DNA of 64,000 bases from Chrysaora quinquecirrha. Taxonomy: Eukaryota > Cnidaria > Scyphozoa > Semaeostomeae > Pelagiidae. The stretch's first letter is position 1, and each line of letters opens with the position of its first letter. Below the pieces are notes generated by a model. It saw nothing but the letters and a program-made list of their open reading frames with translations, had not been told where the DNA came from and did no database searches. Shown here piece by piece: positions 12,000-23,289 of this stretch. The position numbers were made by a program, and so were the translations under genes. Where the stretch lies: contig JACTAT010000048.1 of the NCBI GenBank assembly GCA_014526335.1, forward strand, positions 902,440-966,439. Direction: 5' to 3'.

Positions 12000-12900
12000 T
12001 TCCTTGGTCATAGTCCAGGGTCCTTTTCCTAGTGCCAATCACAGTTCTGTTCCTCTGTTTTAGTCCAAGGTCCTTAGTCAGCAATGATGTTCCTAGTTTC
12101 AAATTAGTTAGTGTACAGCAGTTCTCTTTGTCTATGGTCTGTTCCGTCAATAGTCCTGAAATAATTGATGGTCTTCTGTCCCGTTCCTTGGTCCTGTTCG
12201 TCAGTCTTGATATTGTTCAGATTTTCTATTCCATTCCTTGGTCCTGTTCCTCAGACTTGTTACTGTTCATGTTTCTTAGTCCTGAAATTATTCATGGGGT
12301 CCTGTCCCATTTCTTTGTCCTGTGTCTTATTCCTAAATCTATTGAAGATCTTCACCCCTTAGTCTAGTTCGTAAACTTTGTTATTTTTCACATTACTTAG
12401 TCCTGATATTATTCATGGTCTTCAGTCCCATTCCTTAGTCCTGTTCCTCAGTCCTGAAATTACTGAGTGTCTTGAGTCCCATTCCTTAGTCCTGTTCCTT
12501 AGTTCTGAAATGACTCACAGTTTTCAGACTCATTCCTTATTCCTGTTTCTCAGTCCTGAAATTATTCACGGTCTTCAGTCCCATTCCTTAATCCTGTTCC
12601 TCAGTCCTGAAATTATTCATGGTCTTCAGTTCCATTCCTTAGTCCTGTTCCTCAGTCCTGTAATTACTCATGGCCTTCAGTCCTGTTCCTAATTCCTGTT
12701 CCTCAGTCCTGAAATTACTCATGGTCTTCAGTCCCATTCTTAAGTCCTGTTCGTCAGTCCTGAAATGTCTCATGGTCTTCAGACGCATTCCTTATTTCCT
12801 TATTCCTGTTTCTCAGTCCTGAAATTATTCATGGTCTGCTGTTCCATTCTTTAGTCCTGTTCCTCAGTCCTGAAATTATTCGTGGCCTTCAGTCCCATAC
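12000..12900. repeat. 51-bp minisatellite
   Basis: Imperfect 51-bp units (core ..CCTGAAATTATTCATGG.. then ..CAGTCCCATTCCTTAG..). Because 51 is divisible by three, one plus-strand frame (12378-12692) stays open and would encode the 17-residue repeat LSPEIIHGLQSHSLVLF. I regard this as a minisatellite rather than a gene. It lies between the two ~1-kb repeat copies, and its units resemble the start of each copy. Confidence 0.8.
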
Positions 12901-13905
12901 TGTGGTCCCGTTCCTCAGTCTTGTTATTATTCATTCTCTGCAGTTCTGTTCCACATCGTTTTCCTTAGCCAAGTTCGTTGGTCAAGTTTTTATGTTGCGA
13001 AGAAAATTTTACCTTTCTAGCTGTCCTTGGCTTGTTTCCTTCCCGTTGAAAGGTCCTCCAAAGATCATAATAGAAAACGTAGCAATATAATAAATTGAGC
13101 GCTTTCTCCGTCTGATCGTGGAGAACTCGGGTTTACTGCAGGATCCTCTTTCTTGGTCTTGCTGTAGTTTATCTTGCTCAGTTCTGTATAGTCAGATACT
13201 GCTATCAAGGCAGCTTCAACTTCGTGATTGAATTTGGAAAGTGCTTTCAAATGCACTCTTCAAAAACCCTTTTAAAAAGTATTTTGTTTGTTTTCTTTGA
13301 ATGAAATGCACTTCTGAATAAGCTTTTGAAATGCGGTAATGGCATTTTGTTTCCATTGAAAGGGTTGAAAGCATTTGTGACAACGGGATTGAAGCCGTTG
13401 ACTGAATATTCACGTAAACATGGACTTTGTTTGAGGAACTTTGATTGAATAATATTAATACCAAACGAATTTTAAAATTATTCCGAAGCAAGTTTTAGTG
13501 ATCGAGAAGTCTCCGGTCCTCCGGAAAGCATTTTCAACAGGAAAATCACAGAAATAAAAAATTCTGATCCTCTCGTGAGGGGAATCGATCTGCTGCCTCC
13601 CACAACCCGCATCACGAAACAGGAGCCTTTACCAACAGAGCTATTTTCACGGGTTTCAGATTTCGATAATCTCTTTAGGAAAACAATGGGGCGATTGTTC
13701 AAACGGGCACCAATGACGCACTTCAAAGAAGGGTTAGCCCCACTTACCCCAGAAGCGAGAGAAATTTGCAAAAAAGGACAGGGCGATGGCTCGCCTACCC
13801 CACGGGCGGCCGGGCGGCGAAAAAGTCCGAAAATCGTACCACCAACAACACCGGAGGAGTGACTGTCACAAAATCGGTTACCATGACCACTCCTATTTTA
13901 GTATA
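12895..13905. repeat. ~1.0-kb direct repeat, copy 2
   Basis: Second copy of 10835-11837. Its end (..TTTTAGTATA) abuts the BEL/Pao coding relic, while the end of copy 1 abuts a minisatellite. The shared boundary therefore lies inside the repeat family rather than at the retroelement. Confidence 0.8.
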
Positions 13906-15572
13906 GTAGATAGTCTATGGTGGCATGGGCCCGAATTTTTGAAATCTGAGTCTCGAAATTGGCCCAAATGTGTCGAACTATCGCCTGAAAGCAATGAAGA
14001 TTCGATAGAAAGACAAAATTTACTGATTGTACACAACAAGAAACCTTCGGTTCATCTCGAGAAAATCATTGATTGTCGAAAATACAGTAGTTACGACAAG
14101 CTTCTGCGCATCACTGCTTTAGTGTTGAAATTTATCAAAAACTTCGAAAACAGGTTTCTAACCGAAACGCGCAAACCGTCATTGACTTAGACGATATTGA
14201 ACACGCAGAAAAACTTTGGCATCGCGAAATACAAAAATCTTTTGAGGAAGATCCGAAATGCAACGAAAGGAAGAAAAACTTACGCATCATAACTGATGAC
14301 GACGGAGTTTATCGTGTTAGCAGCAGATTAGAAAACGCACCCATTCCATTCTCTGCGAAATACCCTGTAATCTTACCAAAGAGACATCACTTCACCGAAT
14401 TAGTGATTCGAAAACATCACGAAATCGTCAAACATAACGGAACAAACGAGACTCTCACTCAATTAAGGTCCAAATATTGGATATGCAAAGGCAGACAAAT
14501 AGTTACGACAGCATTGTCAAAATGTTTTCAATGCAAAAGAATCATGGGTAAGAGTTACAATACGCCAGACTCTCCGCCACTACCACAGTTCAGAGTCTTG
14601 GACGATATGGCATTTTCAAATATTGCCGTCGATTTTGCGGGACCGTTATATGTCAGAAGTATGTATTTGTCGAGTAAAGAACCTCATAAAACATACATCG
14701 CATTGTTTACATGCGCTAGCACCAGAGCTATTCACCTCAAACTAGTTACGGACCTTCAAGCATATTCGTTTATACGCGCGTTAAAAAGATTAATCGGACG
14801 TCGTGGGTTACCAAAACGTATACAATCTGACAATGGAAAAACATTCGACGATAAAATGGCTCAACGATTCGTATCAAGTAAAGGCGTCGCGTGGAAATTC
14901 AATTTACCATACGCTAGTTAGTATGGAAGTTTCTTCGAAATTCTCGTCAAACTGAGAAAACGCTGCTTGAGAAAAACGTTGGGAAACGCCCTTCTTACAT
15001 ATGAAGAATTGGAAACTGTGCCTATCGAAACTGAAGGGGTTCTTAATTCGAGACCCCTTACGTTTGTTGGAAGTGATACGGAGAGCCACCACTTACGCCG
15101 TCGTGTTTAGTAACTGGTCGTCGACTACTAGATCAATCTGACAGTTCCGATAATGTTATTCAATCCGATAAAAGAAATATAACGAAATGTTTGAAAGATC
15201 TGAACAGTTTATTGGAAAAATTCTTCATTTGTTGGAAGCAAGAATACTTACCTGCTTTACGTGAGCATACACGCGTAAAGAAACGCTCAGTTATAAGATC
15301 TGCGAATGTCGGGGACATAGTCATGATTCACAAGGAAAAACTGCCACGACAGAAATGGAGTATAGGAAAAATCACTCGTCTTATACTCGGATCAGACAGA
15401 GTAGGAAGAGGAGCAGAACTTATAATGACCGACCGCTTGAGAAACTATATCCACTAGAGGTACAAGACACCTCTCACGACAATGCAGAAGAATCGCTTTG
15501 TATTGAAAACGAACACGAACCAAGAATAATTAAAGTAATGGACGAAGATGTTCTCGAACATATTCAGAGTTA
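13906..15572 (+). pseudogene. BEL/Pao retrotransposon pol, 3' half, broken
   Basis: Starts inside the region before integrase (SLWWHGPEFL, a BEL signature). It continues through a KLLRITALVL segment, the HHCC-type integrase zinc region (RKHHEIVKHNG..CFQCK) and the integrase core: Asp in AVDFAGPLY, Asp in IQSDNGKTF, Glu in YGSFFEI. It ends with LNSRPLTFVG and the DUF5641-type tail (WKQEYLPALREH..VGDIVMIH..PLEKLYPLEV). Breaks: frameshift near 14160; TAG at 14919 in the position usually Trp before YGSFFE; frameshift near 15085; frameshift near 15440. Gag, protease, RT and RNase H are absent, so the copy is 5'-truncated or rearranged. An internal relic with a 3' LTR. Confidence 0.92.
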
Positions 15573-15665
15573 AAGACATATAAGACAATATTTAATCATA
15601 ACTTTTTTCTATTTTATATTCGCTTAGTTACCTTCCTGATTGACTCTGTCAATCAGGGGGGAGTG

Positions 15666-16069
15666 TGTTGTAATTTGAATCGCTTCACCGCTTTTAGCTG
15701 TAATTGTTGTTAGTTGCGCTTGCGCAAGAAGTTGTTGTCATTCATCGCAGTCGTTCATGGAAGTTAGTCGCGTTTGCATCGCTTAAGAAACAATTCAAAG
15801 AATAATCGTTTATTCGTTTCGTTTACAGTCGTTTTAAGTAGCTATCGTTTTGTATATATACATCTATCTATCGTTATCGTATTTTATCATATTTGAAGTT
15901 CAAGATTTTTCAAAGTTGTCAATCTCTCGTCGGAAAGGCTGTCGTACTGGTTAAACTTACCAAACAACAATGTGCATTGTTTTAAAAGCAATTTTGTTTC
16001 AAGACTATCAAATTTGTTGTAGTGTGCAGTCAATAAATACAACATCGTAGGACGTCCAAAATTCACAAC
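15666..16069 (+). repeat. 3' LTR of the BEL/Pao element, with polypurine tract
   Basis: A GGGGGG-AG polypurine tract at 15655-15663 follows the pol tail. It is followed by TGTTGTAATT, and the block ends near AATTCACAAC, giving short inverted ends and ~404 bp. CAATAAATAC near 16031 is a possible polyadenylation signal. No partner LTR was seen, so the boundaries are approximate. Confidence 0.7.
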
Positions 16070-16320
16070 TTTTGATGTTTCACTGCCTTTATAGTTTTAA
16101 CATAACGTCTAAAAACATAAGATTACAAAAAGATTTTTTGAACTGCCGGAATTTATGGTGTTTTTCTTTTATAATAACCTAAATTTTGGTGTCATTTGCA
16201 TAATAACCTTGTTTGAAGGCATTATTCTTATTTGCAGCGGGTGAAAAATTTTACACCCTCAATTCATGCACCAACCAAATTGGGTGGTGCATGAATTGGT
16301 GCATGCTGGATCCGCCCCTG
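16070..16320. mobile_element. Remnant ending in a hAT-like terminus
   Basis: Ends with CTGGATCCGCCCCTG (16306-16320), the reverse of the CAGGGGCGGATCCAG end seen several times in this window. Just inside it is an inverted pair, AATTCATGCACC (16261-16272) and its complement (16286-16297). No left end was found. Confidence 0.5.
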
Positions 16321-16324
16321 GCTT

Positions 16325-16745
16325 ACTATTCTTGATGTGGTGGGTTATTATGCTTGTTGCGGTGGTGTTTTTTGCGTACTGTGGTGGATAATCACTACCG
16401 TGGTGGGTTACTATGCTTGATGTGGTGGGTTATTATGCTTGATGTGGTGGTGTATTTTTCGTACTGTGGTGGATAAGAATCATTGTGGCGGATTATTATG
16501 CTTGATTTGGTGGTATTTTTGCATACTGTCGTGGGTACAAAATCATATCTAAAATCCATAGACCAAGCAAGAAAAACCACAAAATCTACCACATCAAACA
16601 AAATAACCCATCACGTCAAGCATAATAACCCATCACAGTATGCGTATTCACCACAGTACATAAAATACCACCACAGTACGCACAATAGACCACCAATGTA
16701 GTGCGTATCCACCAGAGTGTTGCATATCCACCACAGTAATGCTTA
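16325..16745. repeat. Foldback of CCACCACA/GTGGTGGGTTATT repeats
   Basis: Left arm 16330-16545 is built from GTGGTGGGTTATTATGCTTG units. Right arm 16555-16740 has the complementary units (CATAATAACCCATCAC, CCACCACAGTACG). The two arms would pair into a long imperfect hairpin. The same family recurs in the C-rich orientation at 31.98-32.46 kb. Confidence 0.65.
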
Positions 16746-16747
16746 TA

Positions 16748-17514
16748 GATTCGCTAGCGTGACTAACATGTACAACTGGATGTCGGCATGAATCATTCGT
16801 TTCCATCCGATACAATATTTTCGATTACCTAGGGTCCTAACCAGTGATTTTTATCTAACCTGGTTATTTTGTCTCCTGATTGTAGGCAAACAGAATCTGC
16901 CTTCTTAAACTGGCACTCCTGTACCTTACTTTTCTCATAGCAAATCTCTGCTTGTATTTCTTTCCTGAAGCATTGAGATCTCGAACCAGTGCGAAAGCAT
17001 CACGAGTATTATTGTCTCTCAGTTAGAAAATTGTCGGTGTTATGTTTGGTAGGCAACTTCGGGCAACTGAAATCGTATGCTTGGTAAAATTCGGAATGGT
17101 CCGCTGAACATAAGATAAGCTGGCATTTATTTTGTAGCAGGATGGGGCATTGGGTGATATGCTGCCAAGATTTCTGGTAGAAATATATCCCAATTTATCT
17201 TTCTTTCGTCTATTATATTGGATAATGTTGTTTTCAAGTGGAATGAAATCGCTCAAATAAACAATTGTTCTGAGGATGCTTATGACAATACAACAATTCA
17301 TATGACTGATACATCACGCGAATATGTAAATGTACTGATGTTCCCATAACGTAGGTCATACCCGCACATGCTTTTTCCACCAAGCTTAATCAAACTGAGA
17401 TCCGCTGTCTGATAGACTATTTTGAGGATATCCAAAATTGCTTTCAGAAGATCAAATACACTTTACAACTTTCAGTTCATTAGCTGCTTCTAACGGATAC
17501 CACGCTAGCGAATC
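16748..17514. mobile_element. MITE-like element with 14-bp perfect TIR
   Basis: GATTCGCTAGCGTG at 16748-16761 is perfectly inverted at 17501-17514. The interior (~740 bp) has no recognisable domain. The superfamily is unknown. Confidence 0.5.
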
Positions 17515-17599
17515 AAAACATAGGGGTTCTTTGGGCATGTTCGACGAACGAATCTGGTTGAATATAGCTATTTCAATCAAATGATGAAAGATGTTTATC

Positions 17600-17940
17600 G
17601 GTGTGCACATCAATGACGATAATGATTATGATGGTAATGGTGGTGGTTATGATGATGATCTTGATGACCACGATGATCTTGATGTTGGTTGGTAGGGGTG
17701 ATTGTGGTGGTAGGGTGGGTGTCGTTGTGGTGGTAGAGGGTGGTTGTGGTTCTGAAGGTATAGGTGGTTGTGGTGGTTGTGATAAGGGTGATCGTGGTGA
17801 TGGTTGTAGGGGTGGTTGTGTTGGTGGTGATAGGGGTGGTGGTGGTGATAGTTATATGGGTGATTTTGGTAGTGGTGCCGTGGCTATTATGCTTGCGGTG
17901 GTCGTGGTGGTAGTTTTGTAGTGTAGTGGACATACACTAG
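17600..17940. repeat. GGT/GAT-rich simple repeat tract
   Basis: GATGATGGTAATGGTGGTGG grading into GTGGTGGTGGTTGTG. It yields artificial Gly/Val- and Thr/His-rich frames on the two strands. It grades into the GTAGTGGG repeat family. Confidence 0.85.
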
Positions 17941-18025
17941 ACTGTAGTGGGTATTTTGCATTAGGTTTTTAATCCTTCATGATGTTTTTAATCCTTCAAT
18001 GTAGTGATGTTCATGAACCAAGAAG

Positions 18026-19112
18026 CAGAGGCGGATCCAGTGGAAAATCTGACTGTAGCAGAAAATTGGAGGTCTGGTGAAATTTTCTGGTGACCACGCC
18101 CTTCAGTCTCTCGGAGAATATATATCAATGGATATATCTATAGATAGAGGTATCCCTGCCTGTTTAAACTTGCTAACATTAGAAATAGTTTGATATAGTT
18201 ATAAGCAGGTGAAATATGAAAAGATTGTTATGCTTACTGGATAGGTTCCTGGTTTGGGCATCTTGGCTTCAAGAAGTGTTTACGTTTAGTTTGGGGCATT
18301 GCAAAGATGAAAATTCGCATAAGTGAACATGTTGGTTGATTCCTTTACTTGCAACCATTTTTGAATACTTATTACACATCTTTGTTCTATTTCTTCAACC
18401 TGAAGATATTTGGAATCATCGCTTTCACAGAATAACCGGAGAAGTTGGCTCAGAGAAACGTTCTCTGACTCAAGTTCGGCACCGGCATCCACCATGTTGG
18501 TTATTGCGAAATTTTCAGAAATTCTTTGCCTTGTACCCTTGCCTGAAATGATTGACAGCAAGGAGTTGACAGATCGAGATTACGACTTTCCTGATTGGCT
18601 TGCTACAGTCAAGCTCTTTCGTGATTGGTTTGCTACCCTCGCCTCAAAATTTGCGCACTGTGTGAGCAGTGATAACAACAGCTCCATTGTTCTACGGTGA
18701 AATTCTAATTGGCTTGCTACGGTTGAAGCATTTATTCCATTGGTTTGCTACTTTCTAATTTAAATTCATTATCATTCCCGCGACTTTTGGTACACAAGCC
18801 GCAAAGTTTTATTGGACGGTTATCGGCTTGCGTTTGGGGGCTAGAAAAGGACCAGCTGTTTTTCAAGAGCCCAGACGTTGAGTTAAGCCTCGTACCCTCA
18901 TTCCGCTTGGTTTTAAAAAGTTGCTTGTCGATCAATGAAATGACGACACTTTTATTACTTCAAAATTTAAGTAAAGGGTTCCAAAAGAAATAGATATATT
19001 TTACTTATTACAGACTTCTAACAGCAACTTATCCAAAGCAGTATGAAAATTTTACTCTTGAAAATCTGACTGTAGCATCTGCTACGGTTGCTACTATCTG
19101 GATCCGCCTCTG
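18026..19112. mobile_element. Non-autonomous hAT-like element, 1,087 bp, 6-bp TSD
   Basis: Ends CAGAGGCGGATCCAG (left) and its complement CTGGATCCGCCTCTG (right), each with GAAAATCTGACTGTAGCA just inside. It is flanked by AAGAAG on both sides (18020-18025 and 19113-19118). A minus-strand frame at 18561-18286 (ELESENVSLSQLLRLF..) may be a captured or decayed coding piece; I do not recognise it. The termini resemble those of the hAT element at 32.5 kb. Confidence 0.75.
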
Positions 19113-19513
19113 AAGAAGCTTATAAATCACTTAGCCTCGATGAGCCTAAAGAATGTTATTTAAATTATTCTTAGGCGTTAGTTTCCATTCACTGAATTTT
19201 TGCTGAGAAACTTTGCATATAAGAAATCAGTGAATGACAGTAATATTTGCTTCGTGTTTTCAGCATAAAGGCAAAAAATGAACTTCAAAATTGTAAGGAA
19301 GGTCAGGTAAATATTAAATGAAATGTTCAGTGACAATAGATCCAGGCCAGGTTACGTAACGTCTTCTTAATTAGAAGGTATAAAACGGATATTAATTTGC
19401 CAAATTCCAACAATGGAAAATTCATTGGAGTATGTTCTAAATTCTGCAAATTTTAGCATTTCTACCAGTTGATTAGCTTGAACTTGAGCCCGTTAAACAC
19501 GACAAACGTGCCC
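19113..19513. other. Flank of the 12-kb element, no gene
   Basis: AT-rich, without a supported frame. Ends with GTGCCCT(A), which is repeated immediately beyond the right end of the large element. Confidence 0.5.
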
Positions 19514-20138
19514 TAAGCAAGGGGGAAAAATGTTTCAACCAATCAGAGTTCATGTTGACAGCGACAACCAACCAATCAGAATGCACGAAAGACAATAGAA
19601 TTGTGCGCTGAAGCGGGTAGTGGCGGCCATTGGGGATGCGAGCTGCGAGATAATGCCCCTCAAATTCCAGCTTTGTTGCACGCGTATTTTCTTGTTAACA
19701 ACTTGAAGCAACCATTTTTTCGAAGAAAAAGGGTTAGTCCAGATTTCCATCGTCTGCATTTTTAAATTTCCGCCTAATACCAATTATATGGCCAAATAAA
19801 TTTGGCCTAATTCGCCCTGTTTGTATACAGCTAAATTTCCTCACAAATAGAAGGTAAAAATCATCTCAAAATCAACACTTACCCTGCAAAACTCCTGGAA
19901 GACCAGGCTTGTCAGTGAACAAAAGTTTATGAATAAAAATAACATCCTCTGCCAGCATGTTTCGCAATTTGAATGCACATTTTGCTGTCAAAACAGAAGA
20001 ACATTCAGCTATCAACTTGCTGCAACCACAATAAATTGGAACTTTGTAAATACCATAACATTATTGGCCTAAGAACAACGAACATAACAACAACGTCAAA
20101 CCGCCCAGGGCCAAGGGCAATCGTTCACATCGAATTCG
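19514..20138. repeat. Left terminal inverted repeat of outer element
   Basis: Pairs with 31151-31767. Contains CCAATCAG boxes near both ends of its first 80 bp and the palindrome GGCCAAATAAATTTGGCC. Frames inside it appear in inverted orientation in the partner repeat and are not genes. Confidence 0.9.
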
Positions 20139-20340
20139 CCTCGTTTCACGTGATAGTTGTTTATCATTTCTATCAAATCAGCTGATTATCGCACGGAGCT
20201 TTCACGTTGCATATTCTTCCCTGCCCTCTCCTGATTTTGTCCATATCTGCTTCTTAATTATAAAAATCGGTTCAGCCCAAGGGGGGCGGGGGCTACATTA
20301 GCATGCCGCTGGGAGGCTTGCCCATGATTTTTCTCATTTA

Positions 20341-20390
20341 TGAGTCACAGTTTCGGCGCGAAAAGGGGTTTTGTACATTGGCGGGAAAGT
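20341..20390 (+). promoter_or_regulatory. Candidate promoter: AP-1 and two E2F-like sites
   Basis: TGAGTCAC (20341-20348), TTTCGGCGCGAAAA (20351-20364) and TTGGCGGGAAA (20378-20388) lie 54-101 bp upstream of the ATG at 20442. The first matches the AP-1 consensus and the others E2F/DP consensus forms. The region is locally GC-rich (GGGGGCGGGGG near 20282). The match is visible in the sequence; the regulatory role is inferred. Confidence 0.4.
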
Positions 20391-20441
20391 AAACTAAGTA
20401 CAGAAAAGATTTTACCTGTATTTGAATAATATTTATTGAGA

Positions 20442-20702
20442 ATGCCAAAGTTATTTACAAAGTCTTGTCATAATCCTCATCACCATCTTTGGAATGGTGA
20501 AGAAGAAGGAAAAATTATTTGCTTGAGAGCAAATGGATTGGCAAAAGTAGCTAACATTTATAAGAGCCTGGAGGCAGAACAGGGTGGACGCAGAGAATAC
20601 TATATTTCAAATAGTTGCTCACATTGTTTACTTAGATTTTGCAAAAAAGGAGTTTTGAGTGATGATTTAGAACAGAACATTTCCACATCCTTGACTGATA
20701 AG
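20442..20702 (+). CDS. Outer-element gene, exon 1
   Basis: 87 codons starting MPKLFTKSC, with CxxH/CxxC-like spacing (KSCHNPHHH; NSCSHCLLRFCKK), possibly a zinc-binding N-terminus. The exon ends AAG|GTTTGA in phase 0, and the following intron (20703-20971) ends with AG just before TTG-TAC-AAC, also phase 0. The ATG at 20442 is preferred because upstream in-frame codons lie in the promoter-like region. Confidence 0.6.
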
Positions 20703-20971
20703 GTTTGAATAACTTTTTCTGGATTTCAATTCATTATTTAAAATAACTAACTAAAAAAAACAAGGGAACATGTGGGATGTTCAAAAAAGTTAATTAGCTA
20801 TGTTAGTAATCAATAGATTTGCTAATCTTCATTTGGGTGCATAATTGTGCCTATTTCATTTGATAGAAGATGCAAAAATATTATTTTCAGTAAAGAAATG
20901 AACACCACTAATACATAGTTCTTTTTTTTCTTTTACCCGATTCATTTAGTTTTAAAGAAATATGGAATTAG

Positions 20972-22925
20972 TTGTACAACTTGAATGAAATGGAATGGGA
21001 ATCCTCATATACAGAAAGCACGGAATCATCCAGTCAAGGAAACAGTTCTTCAACAATCTTCACTTCATCCAGTCAATTACTGCAGTTTTCCTCATCATCT
21101 CATCTTGAAACAATTGAACAGTCATGCCAAACAGAAAGTCTAGGAACAATTACAATAAGTCAAGAAGTGTACGATGACCTTGTCTTGAAGTCTGAAGCAG
21201 CATTTGATCTCCAGGATGAAATAACAAAAGTTAGACAAAAATGTACAGAGTTGTTTGGTAGTGATGGAAATCCTGAAATGGATCCAAAGAAATTTGAATT
21301 AATCTGCCAACAAGCTGGAGCTAACAATATATTCCCCTTTATCTTCAATTCCATTTGTGTGGAAAGAATGTCAGAGAGTCGTTGTGAGCTGAATAGAGTA
21401 CGTGCAATGGTTGTGATCTATATGATGGTCTTTGGTCAATCTGAAAAGGCAAATTGGTTTCAGGTTGCACTTTCCAAAACGCTTTCACAGTATGGAATCA
21501 GTGATTATGGATTGGCCTCTTTACATAACCTTGGTATTGCTGCTCATCCTGGTACTGTCAAGTCAGCATCCCTTTCCTCTGCAGCAAGTCACCTTGATTT
21601 TGTAAAGCATTTTTTCCAAGAAGCAGCTGAGAATCAACATTCTATTGTCTTCTTCATTGATGATTATCACAACATCCATACAAAACACAGGCCATCTGAA
21701 AAGAAACAAACACAAGCCATAAATATGTCAACCCTCCTTGTTAAAATTTTCGAAAACATCAGAGCCATACCAGTTGAATGCAATTCTAGTCCATTGAGTA
21801 AAGATCCTGCTGATGCATCTATTTTGAAGGAAATGGTCAATATGTGTATGTCAAGTTTGTCAAAATCCTATGCCCAAGATATGCCCGATTACATTACAGC
21901 GAAATATTTTGATCCTGCAGCTGAAAGACAAAGGCTTCTGGTGCATGACTATCAGCAAACAGAATTGAAAAAGATGAGGTCAATGGATGATACAAAGTTG
22001 GTAGATTGCCTGGAGATGCCATTAAAAAACTTTCAAGATCTCTTAGCTGCTGTTACTTACATGCTTGAAAATGGCCTCTCCTCCTATCTTGCTAAATTCT
22101 TTGTTCCATTTGTTGGAGACTGGCCCACTCAATTTTACATGCGACAGCTTGTATATTCAAACACAGTATTCTTTTCTGGGCAAAGCAACATCATTCCTTT
22201 CATTGGTCCATTGCATATATCATTGAATTCAAGGGAATCAGTTGTTCTGAAATTTCATGCAGTCTTGAAGGAGCTTTATTCTTTTTTGTTTGGAGCAAAG
22301 GCAGTTTTAGCCAAGAAACCTAAAGCCTGGCGCCAGTCTTTATTGTTAGAATTGCTTTATGGTGGATGGTCCCTGATTCGTGATCAGGTTATCTCAGCTT
22401 TTAGTAACTGTAAGGAAGTGGAATATGTGACACTCCTTAACCTGATTGATTCTTACTGTCCTCTTGTCTTGAGTCTGTATTCAATTGAATTCAAGAACAA
22501 CCATTTTTTGCATTACACTCAATCAGTTCTACGGTGTTGGGTGATGTTGATGGTTTTTAAGAGAAGACATTACAATAAAGTACTTCTCATTCTTCTCACC
22601 ACTTTCAACCATCTAAAAAAATCAAATCATCCACTATATGACATCCTGATGCAATCTTTGAATGCTTTTGATGAATATCCTGTTGAAAATTTTCACTCTG
22701 TTCTCAGAGGCAGGACAAAATCAACTGATACAGGTGAGCAAATTTTTTTTAAAGGCAAGGGAAATTGATGCCTGCAAACATGAATTGCATGAGTTCAAGT
22801 TCAACTGTTTGTGTTTGACAATGTCTGTTTCTGACAAAAGTTGCTCTCCTTCTCTTTTGAAAGAAAGTTCTATGTACAAAAATATACCTACCTTTTTATT
22901 TTTCTTTTCTCCTAAGGAAATGTGA
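20972..22925 (+). pseudogene. Outer-element gene, main exon (DUF6589-like)
   Basis: A ~590-codon open exon: Ser-rich start, coiled segment, then a conserved core including FFIDDYHNIHTKHRP (codons ~227-241), FVGDWPTQFYMRQL, GPLHISLNSRES, ELLYGGWSLIR, YCPLVLSLYSI and DEYPVENFHSVLRGRT. This pattern recalls DUF6589-type proteins found in transposons of cnidarians and fungi. I recall that family and did not search. The paired Asp and later Asp/Glu could be a DDE-type active site (inference). At 22742-22749 a run of eight T shifts the frame: the homologous continuation KAREIDACKHELHEF is in the neighbouring frame to 22925. The copy is therefore probably inactivated. A donor was not settled. Confidence 0.72.
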
Positions 22926-23083
22926 CAAAAGTGGGTGCTCTTTAGTCAGTTCACTTTGGCAAATTTTTCAATGCGGACATTCCTTCCATGTTCAATGCAA
23001 TTTACCAGCTGTCAGCAAGTGCCATGTCTGCAAGGCCCATGTCCAGAAACAGATCGAAGTTTTATCTGGTAAAGCCAATAATT
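22918..23083 (+). CDS. Outer-element gene, RING/PHD-like exon (5' half)
   Basis: After a pyrimidine-rich acceptor (TTTCTCCTAAG, ending 22917) an open frame encodes CDKSGC..QCGHSFHVQC..CHVCKAHV, with paired Cys and a CGHSFH core as in RING/B-box-type fingers, then an Ile/Leu helix. The frame runs into CAATAATT, where the inner element is inserted. It resumes in the same phase at 30928 (GC-AAT-AAT-TCG). The phase relation to the main exon is not resolved because of the frameshift there. Confidence 0.65.
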
Positions 23084-23091
23084 GAGCCGGC

Positions 23092-23250
23092 GTGGCGCGG
23101 AGCGAAGTAAAATAGAGAAATGAGTAAAATATAGAAATGGATATGACGTAAAATACAGAAATCCTATATACTGCTGCAGAAATGCTAAAAGTCGATTTTA
23201 CTAAACATTTTATTGCAACACAAATACATGTGAAAGTATATACCGATCAA
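23092..23250. repeat. Left terminal inverted repeat of inner element
   Basis: Inverted match to 30755-30920. Carries GGCGCGGAGCGAAG, then repeated TAAAATAnAGAAAT motifs, and AAATACATGTGAAAGT at its inner side. Confidence 0.85.
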
Positions 23251-23289
23251 GTTTCCGCGATTTATTGCTTCTCGTCTTCATATTACTCA

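Noticed and set aside
17601..17933. Gly/Val-rich and Thr/His-rich ORFs on opposite strands
   Set aside because: Products of GGT/GAT simple repeats.
19550..20185. ORFs inside the outer element's left TIR (and mirror ORFs at 31124-31720)
   Set aside because: The same frames occur in the inverted partner, overlap terminal repeat sequence and end without domain features.
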